Assembly (NCBI RefSeq): GCF_000472665.1
Contig: NZ_AXAC01000029.1
Coordinates: 1 to 39,536, forward strand
Reading direction: 5' to 3'
Source of the DNA: Acetobacterium malicum subsp. dehalogenans DSM 11527
GTDB taxonomy: Bacteria > Bacillota > Clostridia > Eubacteriales > Eubacteriaceae
DNA length: 39,536 nt
Numbering within the stretch: position 1 is the stretch's first letter; each line of letters starts with the position of its first letter. Made by a program: the position numbers and the translations under genes. Positions 16,818-24,900 of this stretch are shown piece after piece. The notes under the pieces are model-generated. The model was not told the DNA's origin. It was given only the letters and a program-made list of their open reading frames with translations, and did no database searches.

Positions 16818-16872
16818 TGTTTCCCGAGGAAACAAAATGATGAAAAGACTAATCCTGTTTCCCGAGGAAACA
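16818..16872 (+). repeat. Two copies of the 17-bp palindromic repeat
   Basis: Copies at 16818-16834 and 16856-16872, both TGTTTCCCGAGGAAACA with the left flank AATCC. They fill the gap between the truncated gene and the next tagged gene. Confidence 0.9.
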
Positions 16873-16894
16873 AGATATTCGAAAAGGAGAAAAA

Positions 16895-17737
16895 ATGCAG
16901 AAAATTAAAAACGGATCATTTGCAAAGTATTTAGTCACGTTAGAAGCGCATGAAAATGACTTGCTATTATTTAATGGGGATCAATTTATCTGGGCATTCG
17001 ATGCGGAGATTGATGACGATACCCAAAAGCCCGTGTGGGCAGCTGCCTGTTACTTTGATGATTATCGGATAGTACCGCCATTGGCAGAAATAAAGAAGTA
17101 TTACAACAATCCATTTTGTATCAGAGAAGGTTTATGTTTTGCCATTGATCAGGAAAATAACCGGGCAGTGTTGCAGGGTTCAAACTTCCACGATGATGAA
17201 CGGCCGATTAATAGTCCGATTTCACCGGTTGAGCTGGTCGAGTACCAGGGGATTTCATACCCGGTTACAGCGGTAGCGGATTGGGGATTTTACAATAATA
17301 CCAGTGTAACCGATCTGATTCTGCCGGATTCAATTACCCAAATCGGGAATTATGCCTTTGCCAATTCGATCATCCATGACGTGAAAATGCCGGCGGATTT
17401 CATTATGGGAAATAATATTTTTTATGGCTGTAACCATTTAAGTGAAAAAATGAAAAATTATCAGGACGGAATAAAAATTGATCAGCATCCGCAATGCAAT
17501 GTATTAAGAAAAGGCGATGTTTTTCAAACCAATGCTTCCGATCAGACGGTGGTATTGGATGTAAACGGGAGCGACGCCCTGTTATTTAACGGCCGGCAAT
17601 TCATTCAAGCCACCAATATTCGCCAGGACGAACAGGGCTTACAGTGGGACGAAAGCCAGATTTATGGGCAGTTTCGTGATATTTCAAAACAGCAACCGGA
17701 GCAATCGTGTGAGGATGAATGGGAGCCGGAAATGTAA
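16895..17737 (+). CDS. W-E-P-E-tailed protein with leucine-rich turn and shared beta domain
   Basis: 280 residues with AAAGGAG upstream. Three parts are visible. Residues 1-110 contain a divergent copy of the small beta domain (N-D-L-L-L-F-N-G-D-Q-F-I-W-A). Residues about 115-185 resemble a BspA-type leucine-rich repeat (A-V-A-D-W-G-F-Y-N-N, L-I-L-P-D-S-I-T-Q-I-G-N-Y-A-F). Residues about 203-250 carry a clear copy of the domain seen at 15482 (K-G-D-V, D-Q-T-V-V-L-D-V, G-S-D-A-L-L-F-N-G). It ends in E-D-E-W-E-P-E-M. BspA LRRs are usually in surface proteins, but no signal peptide is present, so export through the T4SS would fit better. Confidence 0.6.
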   Translation: MQKIKNGSFAKYLVTLEAHENDLLLFNGDQFIWAFDAEIDDDTQKPVWAAACYFDDYRIVPPLAEIKKYYNNPFCIREGLCFAIDQENNRAVLQGSNFHDDERPINSPISPVELVEYQGISYPVTAVADWGFYNNTSVTDLILPDSITQIGNYAFANSIIHDVKMPADFIMGNNIFYGCNHLSEKMKNYQDGIKIDQHPQCNVLRKGDVFQTNASDQTVVLDVNGSDALLFNGRQFIQATNIRQDEQGLQWDESQIYGQFRDISKQQPEQSCEDEWEPEM

Positions 17738-17740
17738 TCC

Positions 17741-17795
17741 TGTTTCCCGAGGAAACAAAATAAAAAAAACGAACGTCTTGTTTCCCGAGGAAACA
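17741..17795 (+). repeat. Two copies of the 17-bp palindromic repeat
   Basis: Copies at 17741-17757 and 17779-17795. The first begins 4 nt after the stop of the tagged gene. The DNA from the Trp codon through the stop into the repeat is almost identical to that at 9436-9477. Confidence 0.9.
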
Positions 17796-17813
17796 GGAAG
17801 AAAGGAATAAAAA

Positions 17814-18023
17814 ATGCAAGCTTTAGCAATTGAAAATGAAGTGATCGGTTATATGAATGGTAAAGCGATTGTTAAAAATGAGAATGGTGAATGGTTTTAT
17901 GTCGAAGTTCCGGAGGAATTTATTATCGCCGGCGAACAGATTGCTGATGAGGATTTAGCACCACTGGAACTATTGCCAAAACAAGTGCGAACGGGTATTT
18001 TAAAAGAAATGGGTGATCGGTAA
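17814..18023 (+). CDS. Small acidic hypothetical protein
   Basis: 69 residues with AAGGAAT upstream, ending exactly before the ATG of the ArdC-zincin gene. It begins with a beta-rich part (E-V-I-G-Y-M-N-G-K-A-I-V, W-F-Y-V-E-V-P) and ends in a short helix. Tight spacing suggests it works with the next gene, for instance as a chaperone or inhibitor held in the donor, but there is no direct evidence and no family match. Confidence 0.5.
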   Translation: MQALAIENEVIGYMNGKAIVKNENGEWFYVEVPEEFIIAGEQIADEDLAPLELLPKQVRTGILKEMGDR

Positions 18024-19037
18024 ATGGCCAAGTATGAGAAGCGAAGTCCAGAAGAAGTTAAAAAGGAAATGGATCTCTATAACCAGAAAATAATTGATCT
18101 GGGTGAGTCGTTCAAGCGTGATCCGGTGGTTATTGCTGAATATTTAGAGTTTTCTTCAAAGTTTTATCGTTACAGCCCCCGAAATCAGCAGCTTATTTTT
18201 TCTCAGAATGATCGGGCATCCTTTGTGGGCAGTTATCAGTTTTATAAGGAAAAAGGTTATCAGGTGCAGAAGGGTCAAAAAAGCATGAAGATTCTGGTAC
18301 CGGTTAAAGCGTCTTATTTTTATCGGGATGGCGAAAATACGTCCACTCCTTTAATTAATGCAACCAAAAGTGAGCGGGAGCGGATCAAGCGGGGAGAGAT
18401 CGATGTAAAATCGGTCATGCGGTTTAAACTGGGATCGGTTTTTGATATTTCCCAAACCGACTGCCCGGTAGCCGAATACCCCCAGTTAGTGAGTTTTGGG
18501 GAAGTATCTCAGGATCATGCCACCTTATATGAGCAACTACGGAGTTATTGTGAAGACCAGGGATTCCCGGTTGAGGAAACGGCCTTACGTTCGATCAAAT
18601 TACGGGGATCTTATACGCCAGCTACCAATGAAATCAGACTGAATGAAAAACTTCAGGATACTCAAAAGCTCGGGACGTTTCTGCATGAAATGTCTCATGC
18701 TTTTTTAGACCATACAGTCGAAGCATTTCGTTCCGAAATAAGTGAACATCAGCATGAATTTGAAGCCGACGGTTTGACCATTATGTTTTTGAGTCGCTTT
18801 GGCCTGGAAGTTACTGAAGGTACCAAAGATCATCTGGCATCCCATTACCAGAGTTTTCTGGAACAGATCGAAGCGCTGCCGGAAGAAGAACAAAAAAAAC
18901 ATAGCCTGAACCTGTCCATGGACAAGATCAACAATACCTATAAAGAACATATCGGGGCGATGGAAGAACATTTGAATCAACTTAATGCCGGGGCACAGAC
19001 TGAAGACTATGAAGAAGAATGGGAGCAGGAAATGTGA
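18024..19037 (+). CDS. ArdC-type antirestriction protein with zincin domain
   Basis: 337 residues. The ArdC N-terminal domain is at about 12-150, with Y-L-E-F-S-S-K-F-Y-R-Y-S-P-R-N-Q-Q-L-I-F and later F-K-L-G-S-V-F-D-I-S-Q-T. A zincin-like metallopeptidase domain follows: H-E-M-S-H near residue 221 supplies the HExxH zinc site, and E-F-E-A-D-G about 25 residues later supplies the third ligand region. This architecture is known from polyvalent proteins of conjugative elements and phages, where the domain pair is thought to protect incoming DNA or act on recipient proteins. The tail is E-E-E-W-E-Q-E-M, a one-residue variant of the shared motif, followed by two palindromic repeats. Confidence 0.8.
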   Translation: MAKYEKRSPEEVKKEMDLYNQKIIDLGESFKRDPVVIAEYLEFSSKFYRYSPRNQQLIFSQNDRASFVGSYQFYKEKGYQVQKGQKSMKILVPVKASYFYRDGENTSTPLINATKSERERIKRGEIDVKSVMRFKLGSVFDISQTDCPVAEYPQLVSFGEVSQDHATLYEQLRSYCEDQGFPVEETALRSIKLRGSYTPATNEIRLNEKLQDTQKLGTFLHEMSHAFLDHTVEAFRSEISEHQHEFEADGLTIMFLSRFGLEVTEGTKDHLASHYQSFLEQIEALPEEEQKKHSLNLSMDKINNTYKEHIGAMEEHLNQLNAGAQTEDYEEEWEQEM

Positions 19038-19040
19038 TTC

Positions 19041-19095
19041 TGTTTCCCGAGAAAACAGGAAATAGAAAATCATAATCTTGTTTCCCGAGGAAACA
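19041..19095 (+). repeat. Two copies of the 17-bp palindromic repeat
   Basis: Copies at 19041-19057 (TGTTTCCCGAGAAAACA, one mismatch that weakens the palindrome) and 19079-19095 (consensus). The first starts 4 nt after the stop of the ArdC-zincin gene. Confidence 0.88.
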
Positions 19096-19100
19096 AAATC

Positions 19101-19208
19101 ATGAGCATTTTGATGGCAGTGGATATCCTAAGTGTATTAACCGATTATAATTGTTCAATGTATAAAAATCGTCAAGTATTTACCAAGAACATGTTGTTGA
19201 AAGAATAA
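19101..19208 (+). CDS. Doubtful 35-codon ORF, perhaps a gene remnant
   Basis: ATG 19101 to TAA 19208 encodes 35 residues starting M-S-I-L-M-A-V-D-I-L. There is no ribosome site, because a palindromic repeat lies directly upstream. It could be the remains of a cassette or chance. I see nothing else in 19096-19239. Confidence 0.15.
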   Translation: MSILMAVDILSVLTDYNCSMYKNRQVFTKNMLLKE

Positions 19209-19239
19209 AATAAAAGGGATTGGTATTAAGGAGGAAAAA

Positions 19240-19569
19240 ATGGAAAAAGTGACCAAGGAACTATTTGAAATTATTAAAAAGTATCATCTTCCTTGTTCGA
19301 TGAAAGGGAATATAAACAATGATGCGAAGGAGGCGTTGTTGGAGTTTAGAGAAAAATTACGCTTAATCAAGCCTGAATCGTGTTATAATCAAAATAAAAT
19401 GAAAAGAAATTTTGATTATTTGCATTATTTAATACCAATTCGATCGGCTTTAATCAATCAACAGTATATTGCTGCCTGTCATGAATTGGGGAGCTTGATT
19501 TATCGTTATACGGTAACAGAGCTTCATATGAAAATGCTGATTCTTCAATTATTGGATGAGTACGTATGA
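19240..19569 (+). CDS. Small hypothetical protein, copy B of a duplicated pair
   Basis: 109 residues, preceded by AAGGAGGA. Paralogous to 15997-16320 along its whole length (V-T-K-E-L-F, C-H-E-L-G-S-L-I-Y-R, L-L-D-E-Y-V). It overlaps the next gene by 4 bp (ATGA). The pair is more AT-rich than its neighbours, which suggests a different origin from the surrounding element or an older divergence from copy A. Confidence 0.6.
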   Translation: MEKVTKELFEIIKKYHLPCSMKGNINNDAKEALLEFREKLRLIKPESCYNQNKMKRNFDYLHYLIPIRSALINQQYIAACHELGSLIYRYTVTELHMKMLILQLLDEYV

Positions 19570-20948
19570 ACATTTTTAAAAATTTCAAAAAAAAGGGTGT
19601 GTCGAAGATAATTCAAAATGAACAATCCTGTCAATTTAAGGAGGTTATGAGTTTTGCAGATTTTGGCCTTTCAGATTCGAAGAGTATCAAGAAGCTTAAC
19701 GCAAGGTTGGAATTTTTGAATTATATTATTGCGGTTTTAAGAGAAGATTTGAAATACGCTCTGATTGCACAAGTGATGTACACCTATGATGTTATTGATT
19801 TAGACAAGAAATTCATTCCAATCTGTAAAGATATTGAAGGAAATGATGTAGATGTTCAAAAAAATCTTTCACATCAAGACAGGAATATGTGGCTTGCTGA
19901 TGATTGTGTCATTGGGAATCCCTGGGTTCAACAAAGAATATGGAGTTTGGCAGTTGACCTTTTGAAAGCTCCGTTTATTCAGGATTCTAATCAGCAAGGA
20001 GTATATTTTCCTGAGCTGAATTTGTGTTTTGTTTATAGTGGCAATCATTCAATTGCGGTTGGATCTATTTATAAAACGGGGGTAATACGAGTTAAAGAAT
20101 GCTCAATAGAGCCAGCGTTTGAACATTTGAAATCAGATGGGATCTCGTGGATTAATGTTCATACTAACGAAATTATTGAACCAGTTAAAGACTTTCGAAT
20201 TGCAGCAATGTTTGAGATTGCCAAGAAAGTCTATTATCTAAAAAATGATATTGAGAGTCGGATTAACAGAACAAATTTCGAATGCAAGAAAAGATTTGAA
20301 AATAAATTTGAATTGTCATTAATTGAAAGTGTTTCTCTTGCCAGAAAGCAGCTGGTACCTAGTATTTATCTTGCAACTAAGCTGGAGGAGGCAAACATAA
20401 CTTTATCTGAAGTGCAAACAATACTTAATGATGAAAATGTTGCGAATGTTACATTGGACGATATAAAACTTATTTTGAATCTAAATGAGGCCTGGGAGTA
20501 TTTATTGTTTAGCATAAGTGATTTGGTTGATATAAATTATGTATGCAAGATTAACGACTTTGTTGTAAGAAATCAAAATAATAGGTGGGACATTCCAGAG
20601 GAATTAAAAGTAAATGTTTTGCGAACCAGATTTGATATCTTGAAGTTGTGTTTTGATGTTGTTGAAATGAAGATTGAAGAAATTTTAGATCCTTCCTTAT
20701 CAGTCACAGAACAGGCATTGGAGTTCTTTATTTATTGTATCAACCATGAGCCATTTTGGAAATGGAATAAAAGCACCGGATTGTTGATTGCAAATAAAAT
20801 TTTGATTAGTGACGGAGCTGGAATCTTACAGATTTCTGAGGAAAATATGACTTTATTCAATCAAGAATTGAAAAATTTAAAAAAAACAAAAGATAGTGCT
20901 CAATTAAAAACTTTTTTACATGAAAATTGTATAAAAGGACTGGAATAG
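19566..20948 (+). CDS. Fic-family protein with eroded active site
   Basis: 460 residues. The first 235 match and extend the truncated paralogue at 16325, including S-D-G-I-S-W-I-N and V-K-D-F-R-I-A-A-M-F-E. From about 255 the protein reads like a Fic fold. T-K-L-E-E-A-N-I-T-L-S-E-V sits where intact Fic proteins have the inhibitory S-x-x-I-E-G-N helix. Near residue 395 H-E-P-F-W-K-W-N-K-S-T-G-L-L-I-A-N-K replaces H-P-F-x-D-G-N-K/G-R-T-G. The acidic residue, glycine and final arginine are lost, so AMP transfer is unlikely. It ends in a helix as Doc/Fic proteins do (F-L-H-E-N-C-I-K-G), without the W-E-P-E tail. An intact Fic gene follows. Confidence 0.5.
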   Translation: MNIFKNFKKKGVSKIIQNEQSCQFKEVMSFADFGLSDSKSIKKLNARLEFLNYIIAVLREDLKYALIAQVMYTYDVIDLDKKFIPICKDIEGNDVDVQKNLSHQDRNMWLADDCVIGNPWVQQRIWSLAVDLLKAPFIQDSNQQGVYFPELNLCFVYSGNHSIAVGSIYKTGVIRVKECSIEPAFEHLKSDGISWINVHTNEIIEPVKDFRIAAMFEIAKKVYYLKNDIESRINRTNFECKKRFENKFELSLIESVSLARKQLVPSIYLATKLEEANITLSEVQTILNDENVANVTLDDIKLILNLNEAWEYLLFSISDLVDINYVCKINDFVVRNQNNRWDIPEELKVNVLRTRFDILKLCFDVVEMKIEEILDPSLSVTEQALEFFIYCINHEPFWKWNKSTGLLIANKILISDGAGILQISEENMTLFNQELKNLKKTKDSAQLKTFLHENCIKGLE

Positions 20949-21071
20949 TGAGATTCTGCTCAATAGTGAAAACACTGAAGATAAGTTCTTAAAAATAGAT
21001 GATAAGGATGATATGAATTGTGCTATCATTAGCTAAACATTTTTCATTGCCAAAGAAAGTATGATAAGAAA

Positions 21072-21872
21072 GTGAGGGATGACCGATTGAAGATTGAACA
21101 GCTATTAAAAGAAATTGAAAATAAAAATAACGTCCTTCAATCCTGCCGGCCTTTAACTCAAGGTGAAATCGAACGACTTAATGAAACATTTATGGTTCAG
21201 TTTACCTATAACTCCAATGCGATTGAAGGCAATACCTTAACGCTTGGAGAAACTGCCATGGTTTTAGAAGGACTTACCATTGATCAAAAGCCCTTAAAAG
21301 ATCATTTGGAAGCCATCGGTCATCGGGACGCCTTTGAATATATTAAAGACCTGGTAAGTGAAAAAGCCATTTTATCCGAAGCCGTTATTAAAAATATTCA
21401 CTCCTTGGTTTTAATCAATCGACCCAAAGATAAGGGGATTTATCGACGAATACCGGTTTCAATTGCGGGAGCCTTTATCGAGCCGGTGCAGCCGGTTCAG
21501 ATACAGCCATCCATGGAAGAATTGATTAAAAAGAATGAACAGTGGAAGTCAACACTTCATCCAATCGAGCGAGTCGCACGGTTTCATTTAGAATTTGAAG
21601 GGATTCACCCCTTCATCGACGGAAATGGTCGAACCGGTCGGTTAATCCTTAATCTTGATCTGATGCAGAATAATTATCTGCCCGTTAATGTGAAATTTTC
21701 AGATCGAAAAAAATATTATGAAGCATTCGACACGTATTTTAGAAATGATGATGTTTCAGCAATGGCGGAACTGATCGGAAACAACCTTTTAGAACGCATT
21801 AATGAATATATCAACATTCTGTCCGATTCGCAAACCCTTGAAAATGATGAAGAATGGGAACCGGAACAATAA
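21072..21872 (+). CDS. fic: Fic family protein with W-E-P-E tail
   Basis: 266 residues from GTG 21072. A TTG at 21087 with a better placed AGGG is an alternative start. The inhibitory motif S-N-A-I-E-G-N (residues 48-54) and the full active-site motif H-P-F-I-D-G-N-G-R-T-G-R (179-190) are intact. G-x-Y-R-R-I-P-V and the F-I-E-P block of Fic beta-hairpins are also present. Fic enzymes transfer AMP or related groups onto target hydroxyls, and the inhibitory helix indicates a self-restrained enzyme. The protein ends N-D-E-E-W-E-P-E-Q, so it is a strong candidate for a toxin or modifier delivered during conjugation. A palindromic repeat and a terminator follow. Confidence 0.85.
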   Translation: MRDDRLKIEQLLKEIENKNNVLQSCRPLTQGEIERLNETFMVQFTYNSNAIEGNTLTLGETAMVLEGLTIDQKPLKDHLEAIGHRDAFEYIKDLVSEKAILSEAVIKNIHSLVLINRPKDKGIYRRIPVSIAGAFIEPVQPVQIQPSMEELIKKNEQWKSTLHPIERVARFHLEFEGIHPFIDGNGRTGRLILNLDLMQNNYLPVNVKFSDRKKYYEAFDTYFRNDDVSAMAELIGNNLLERINEYINILSDSQTLENDEEWEPEQ

Positions 21873-21875
21873 TCC

Positions 21876-21892
21876 TGTTTCCCGAGGAAACA
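21876..21892 (+). repeat. 17-bp palindromic repeat
   Basis: TGTTTCCCGAGGAAACA, 3 nt after the fic stop codon. It is the last copy in the window. Confidence 0.9.
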
Positions 21893-21915
21893 AAATACAG
21901 GAAACACATCATAAG

Positions 21916-21939
21916 GAGATCCAAGCGGATCTCTTTTTT
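21916..21939 (+). terminator. Rho-independent terminator
   Basis: GAGATCC (21916-21922), loop AAGC, GGATCTC (21927-21933) and six T. It ends the transcript of the cargo array, so the giant gene that follows likely has its own promoter, which I could not pinpoint in the 46 bp gap. Confidence 0.75.
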
Positions 21940-21985
21940 CTTTTCAATCTCAAAGACAAAACCATATTGACGAAAGGTGAATAGA

Positions 21986-24900
21986 ATGAATTCAAGAGAA
22001 ATACAACATTTTCCCCAAATAGCGCAAGAAAATTTTCAGACACCTGAAAACTGGATGACCTTTCTGGAACGGTCGGCCTGGCATTATAAGCATACCTTTT
22101 ACAATCAGATGCTGATCGTCTTCCAACGGCCGGATGCAACCGCTGTAACCGGAATAGAGGCATGGAATAAAAAGCTCAATCGAACGGTCAACGTTGGTGC
22201 GAAGCGAATTCTGGTGCTGGATGATCAGCTGAAATATAAATTTAAAAATGTCTTTGACGTAAGTGATACTCACAAACGTAATCCGGATGGCCCGGATTTT
22301 AAATTGTGGAGCCGGGAAAAAGTGGATGAAGTAGAGATTATTAAACGAGCAACTGAACAGTACCAGGAAACACCCTCGAAGCATACGCTGCCATACTACA
22401 TTATGACGGAAATGAAAGTGCGAAATAAAGATTTGTTTGAGTATTTTAAGGCTGAGATCATGGATTCAAACAGACGTTATCTCAGGAATCTGGATGTGAG
22501 TGACTTTGCCACTCTGTATGATAACAGTGTGATTTACCAGATTTTATCCCGATGTGGCTATAATCCCAGGGATTATTTTAATCCGGAAGATTTTGTACAA
22601 ATAAAAAACATAAAAAACTTTAAATCGCTGATATTTTTGGGTAATAATGTAACGAGTACCACCAAACCCTTTCTCATTGAAATGGGAAAACTGGTGCAAA
22701 CCATTGAAATGGAACAACTGAAAAATCAAATAGAAGGAGAACTAAAAAATGAGCAAGAACCAGGAAACATTCAAACCTATGGAATTGACCTATCACCAGG
22801 AAGGGGAGTTTCTGACCCCGGATATCAAACCCCTGACTCCACCCAGTCAGGAAATCGGGAGATACGGATACTTGAGGAACCAATACCTGAAGGAATTCAA
22901 GCCGGATCTGTTGATGGAACTGATCTTCGACGACAAGATCAACGAACATCTGGTGGAAGTGGATCAGGCAGCACAGCGTCGGCTGGAGCTGATCATGGCG
23001 GGGATGATGAAAAATCATCCGGCCCCGGACAAGAAAACCCAACCCCTGGAATGGGCGGGTTATATGAACAACCTTCAGAATCAGGCCAACGAGATCGTTC
23101 TTTCGGAACTCATTTACAACTAAGCCTGTTTAAGCCTGAACAGGAGCCAATAAAACCAAACCAACAAGCGGAGAGCCTTAAGCCCTCCGCTTTTTCTATG
23201 CCCCAGCATGATATTGACGTGATCCTTCGCAGCGCCGGCAATAACAAAAACAGTCAGTTACGCATTGTGGCCCAATACAAGAAGCAGCTGCCGGCAGAAG
23301 ACAATGTGGTTTTCCTGCAAGCAGAATACCGCACCGGTGGCAAAGGCTTTTACATCGATGAAAAAGAAGTGGCGGTCTGGTTTGATAAAAACGGCATTCA
23401 GATCGCCAGGGGGAACACGGTACAAAGTAATTTTATGAAAACCACCCTATCCTGGGAACAGATTGAAAAGCGGATCGGGGAACTCCTGGAAAATGGCCTT
23501 TATATGGGCCAGGAACAGCTTGACCAGGTCGATGGCCACGAACGCAAAGAACTGGCTAATAAACTCTGGTATCTGCATCAGGATCGATCCGGGGAATTTT
23601 TTATGGATGAGGACATTTTTCGTGGGGGTCATCCGGATAGTTCAGCTCGGATTGCTGAACTTTACACTGATCCGGAAAAATTGGATGAAATTATTAATGG
23701 ACTGGATGGATTTGCCCAAAAATATAAGGTTGATCGATCTATTTTGCGTTTTCACTTTCACAAGCCGGATGAATTATTAAACCGACTCCATGATCTCAAA
23801 CGGGAGCGCCGGGAGTATCTGGCGAACGGGTTTGATTACCAGGAACCGGCGATGTTTATCACCCAGGATGAAGTGGATGCGGTTTTATGCAACGGTGGTA
23901 GTATGTCCGGAGGAAAACAGCGGATCATCAACTATTTCACAGAAAACCACTCATCCCAGGAGAAAGCGGATTTTCTCAAAAATGAATATGGCCAGGGTGG
24001 CCGATCTCATGCCATTTCTGGTGCCGACAACAGTTGGGAAGACCACAGTGCCAAAGGGATTCTGTTACGCCGGGAGGAAGCAGAAAAAAGCATCCTTTTG
24101 TCCTGGCCAAAGGTGGCAAAGCGTATCGAAGAATTGATGGCCCAGGGACGTTATGTGATTGATGAAGCAAAACGGATCGAAGCCCCTGAATTAAAACCGG
24201 AAAAGCCGGCAATTCCGCTGGCTGACATTCAGGATCTGCTAATCAACGTGACCCCGGACGACTACACCCGGCCGGTGATCTATGATTTATTGTCCGAAAC
24301 CAAAAATAATATAGAGTTTGGCGAAGTAATTAAAAACACCTATTTATTCAGCGAAGTCCCGGTGCTCGGGAATCTCACGGATACCTACCGGCAACATCTT
24401 GATCAGACTGGGATTCGCTTTGAAAAGACTGCCGATCCGTCGATTGATTATTTCTTGTCCTGGTCAGAGATTGCCGGGGAAGTCAGACAACTCATTGAAG
24501 CCGGCCAATACGTCGTGCCGGGAGCCTATCAGGAAATGGATCCGGAACCCTATGTGGAAAGCTATGGAGAAACGAGGTCTTTTATAAGCTTTGATCGGGA
24601 TCCGGGAGATGCTAAAGATCGGGAATTGATCGATGTTTCCGCAGCGGATCAGGATGAAGGGGATCATAGCGACCAGAAAAAAACGGAGATTAATACCCCT
24701 AAACCAGAAAACTATAAAATAACTGCTGATGTTTTGGGTGAAGGCTCACCACGACAAAAGTTCAAAGCCAATGTTTTGGCAATTCAAACCCTGCAAGCGA
24801 TTGAAAAAGAAAAGCGGATGGCCACGCCGGATGAACAGGCGATTTTATCCCGATATGTGGGTTGGGGCGGACTGCCCCAGGCATTCGATCCGGATAACAT

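Noticed and set aside
9456-21892. CRISPR array
   Set aside because: The repeats are only 17 bp, palindromic, separated by whole genes or irregular short gaps, and no cas genes are present.
9456-21892. Integron attC sites
   Set aside because: Copies are short and invariant, without the paired R and L boxes of attC, and no integrase is in the window. Cassette exchange by another route remains possible.
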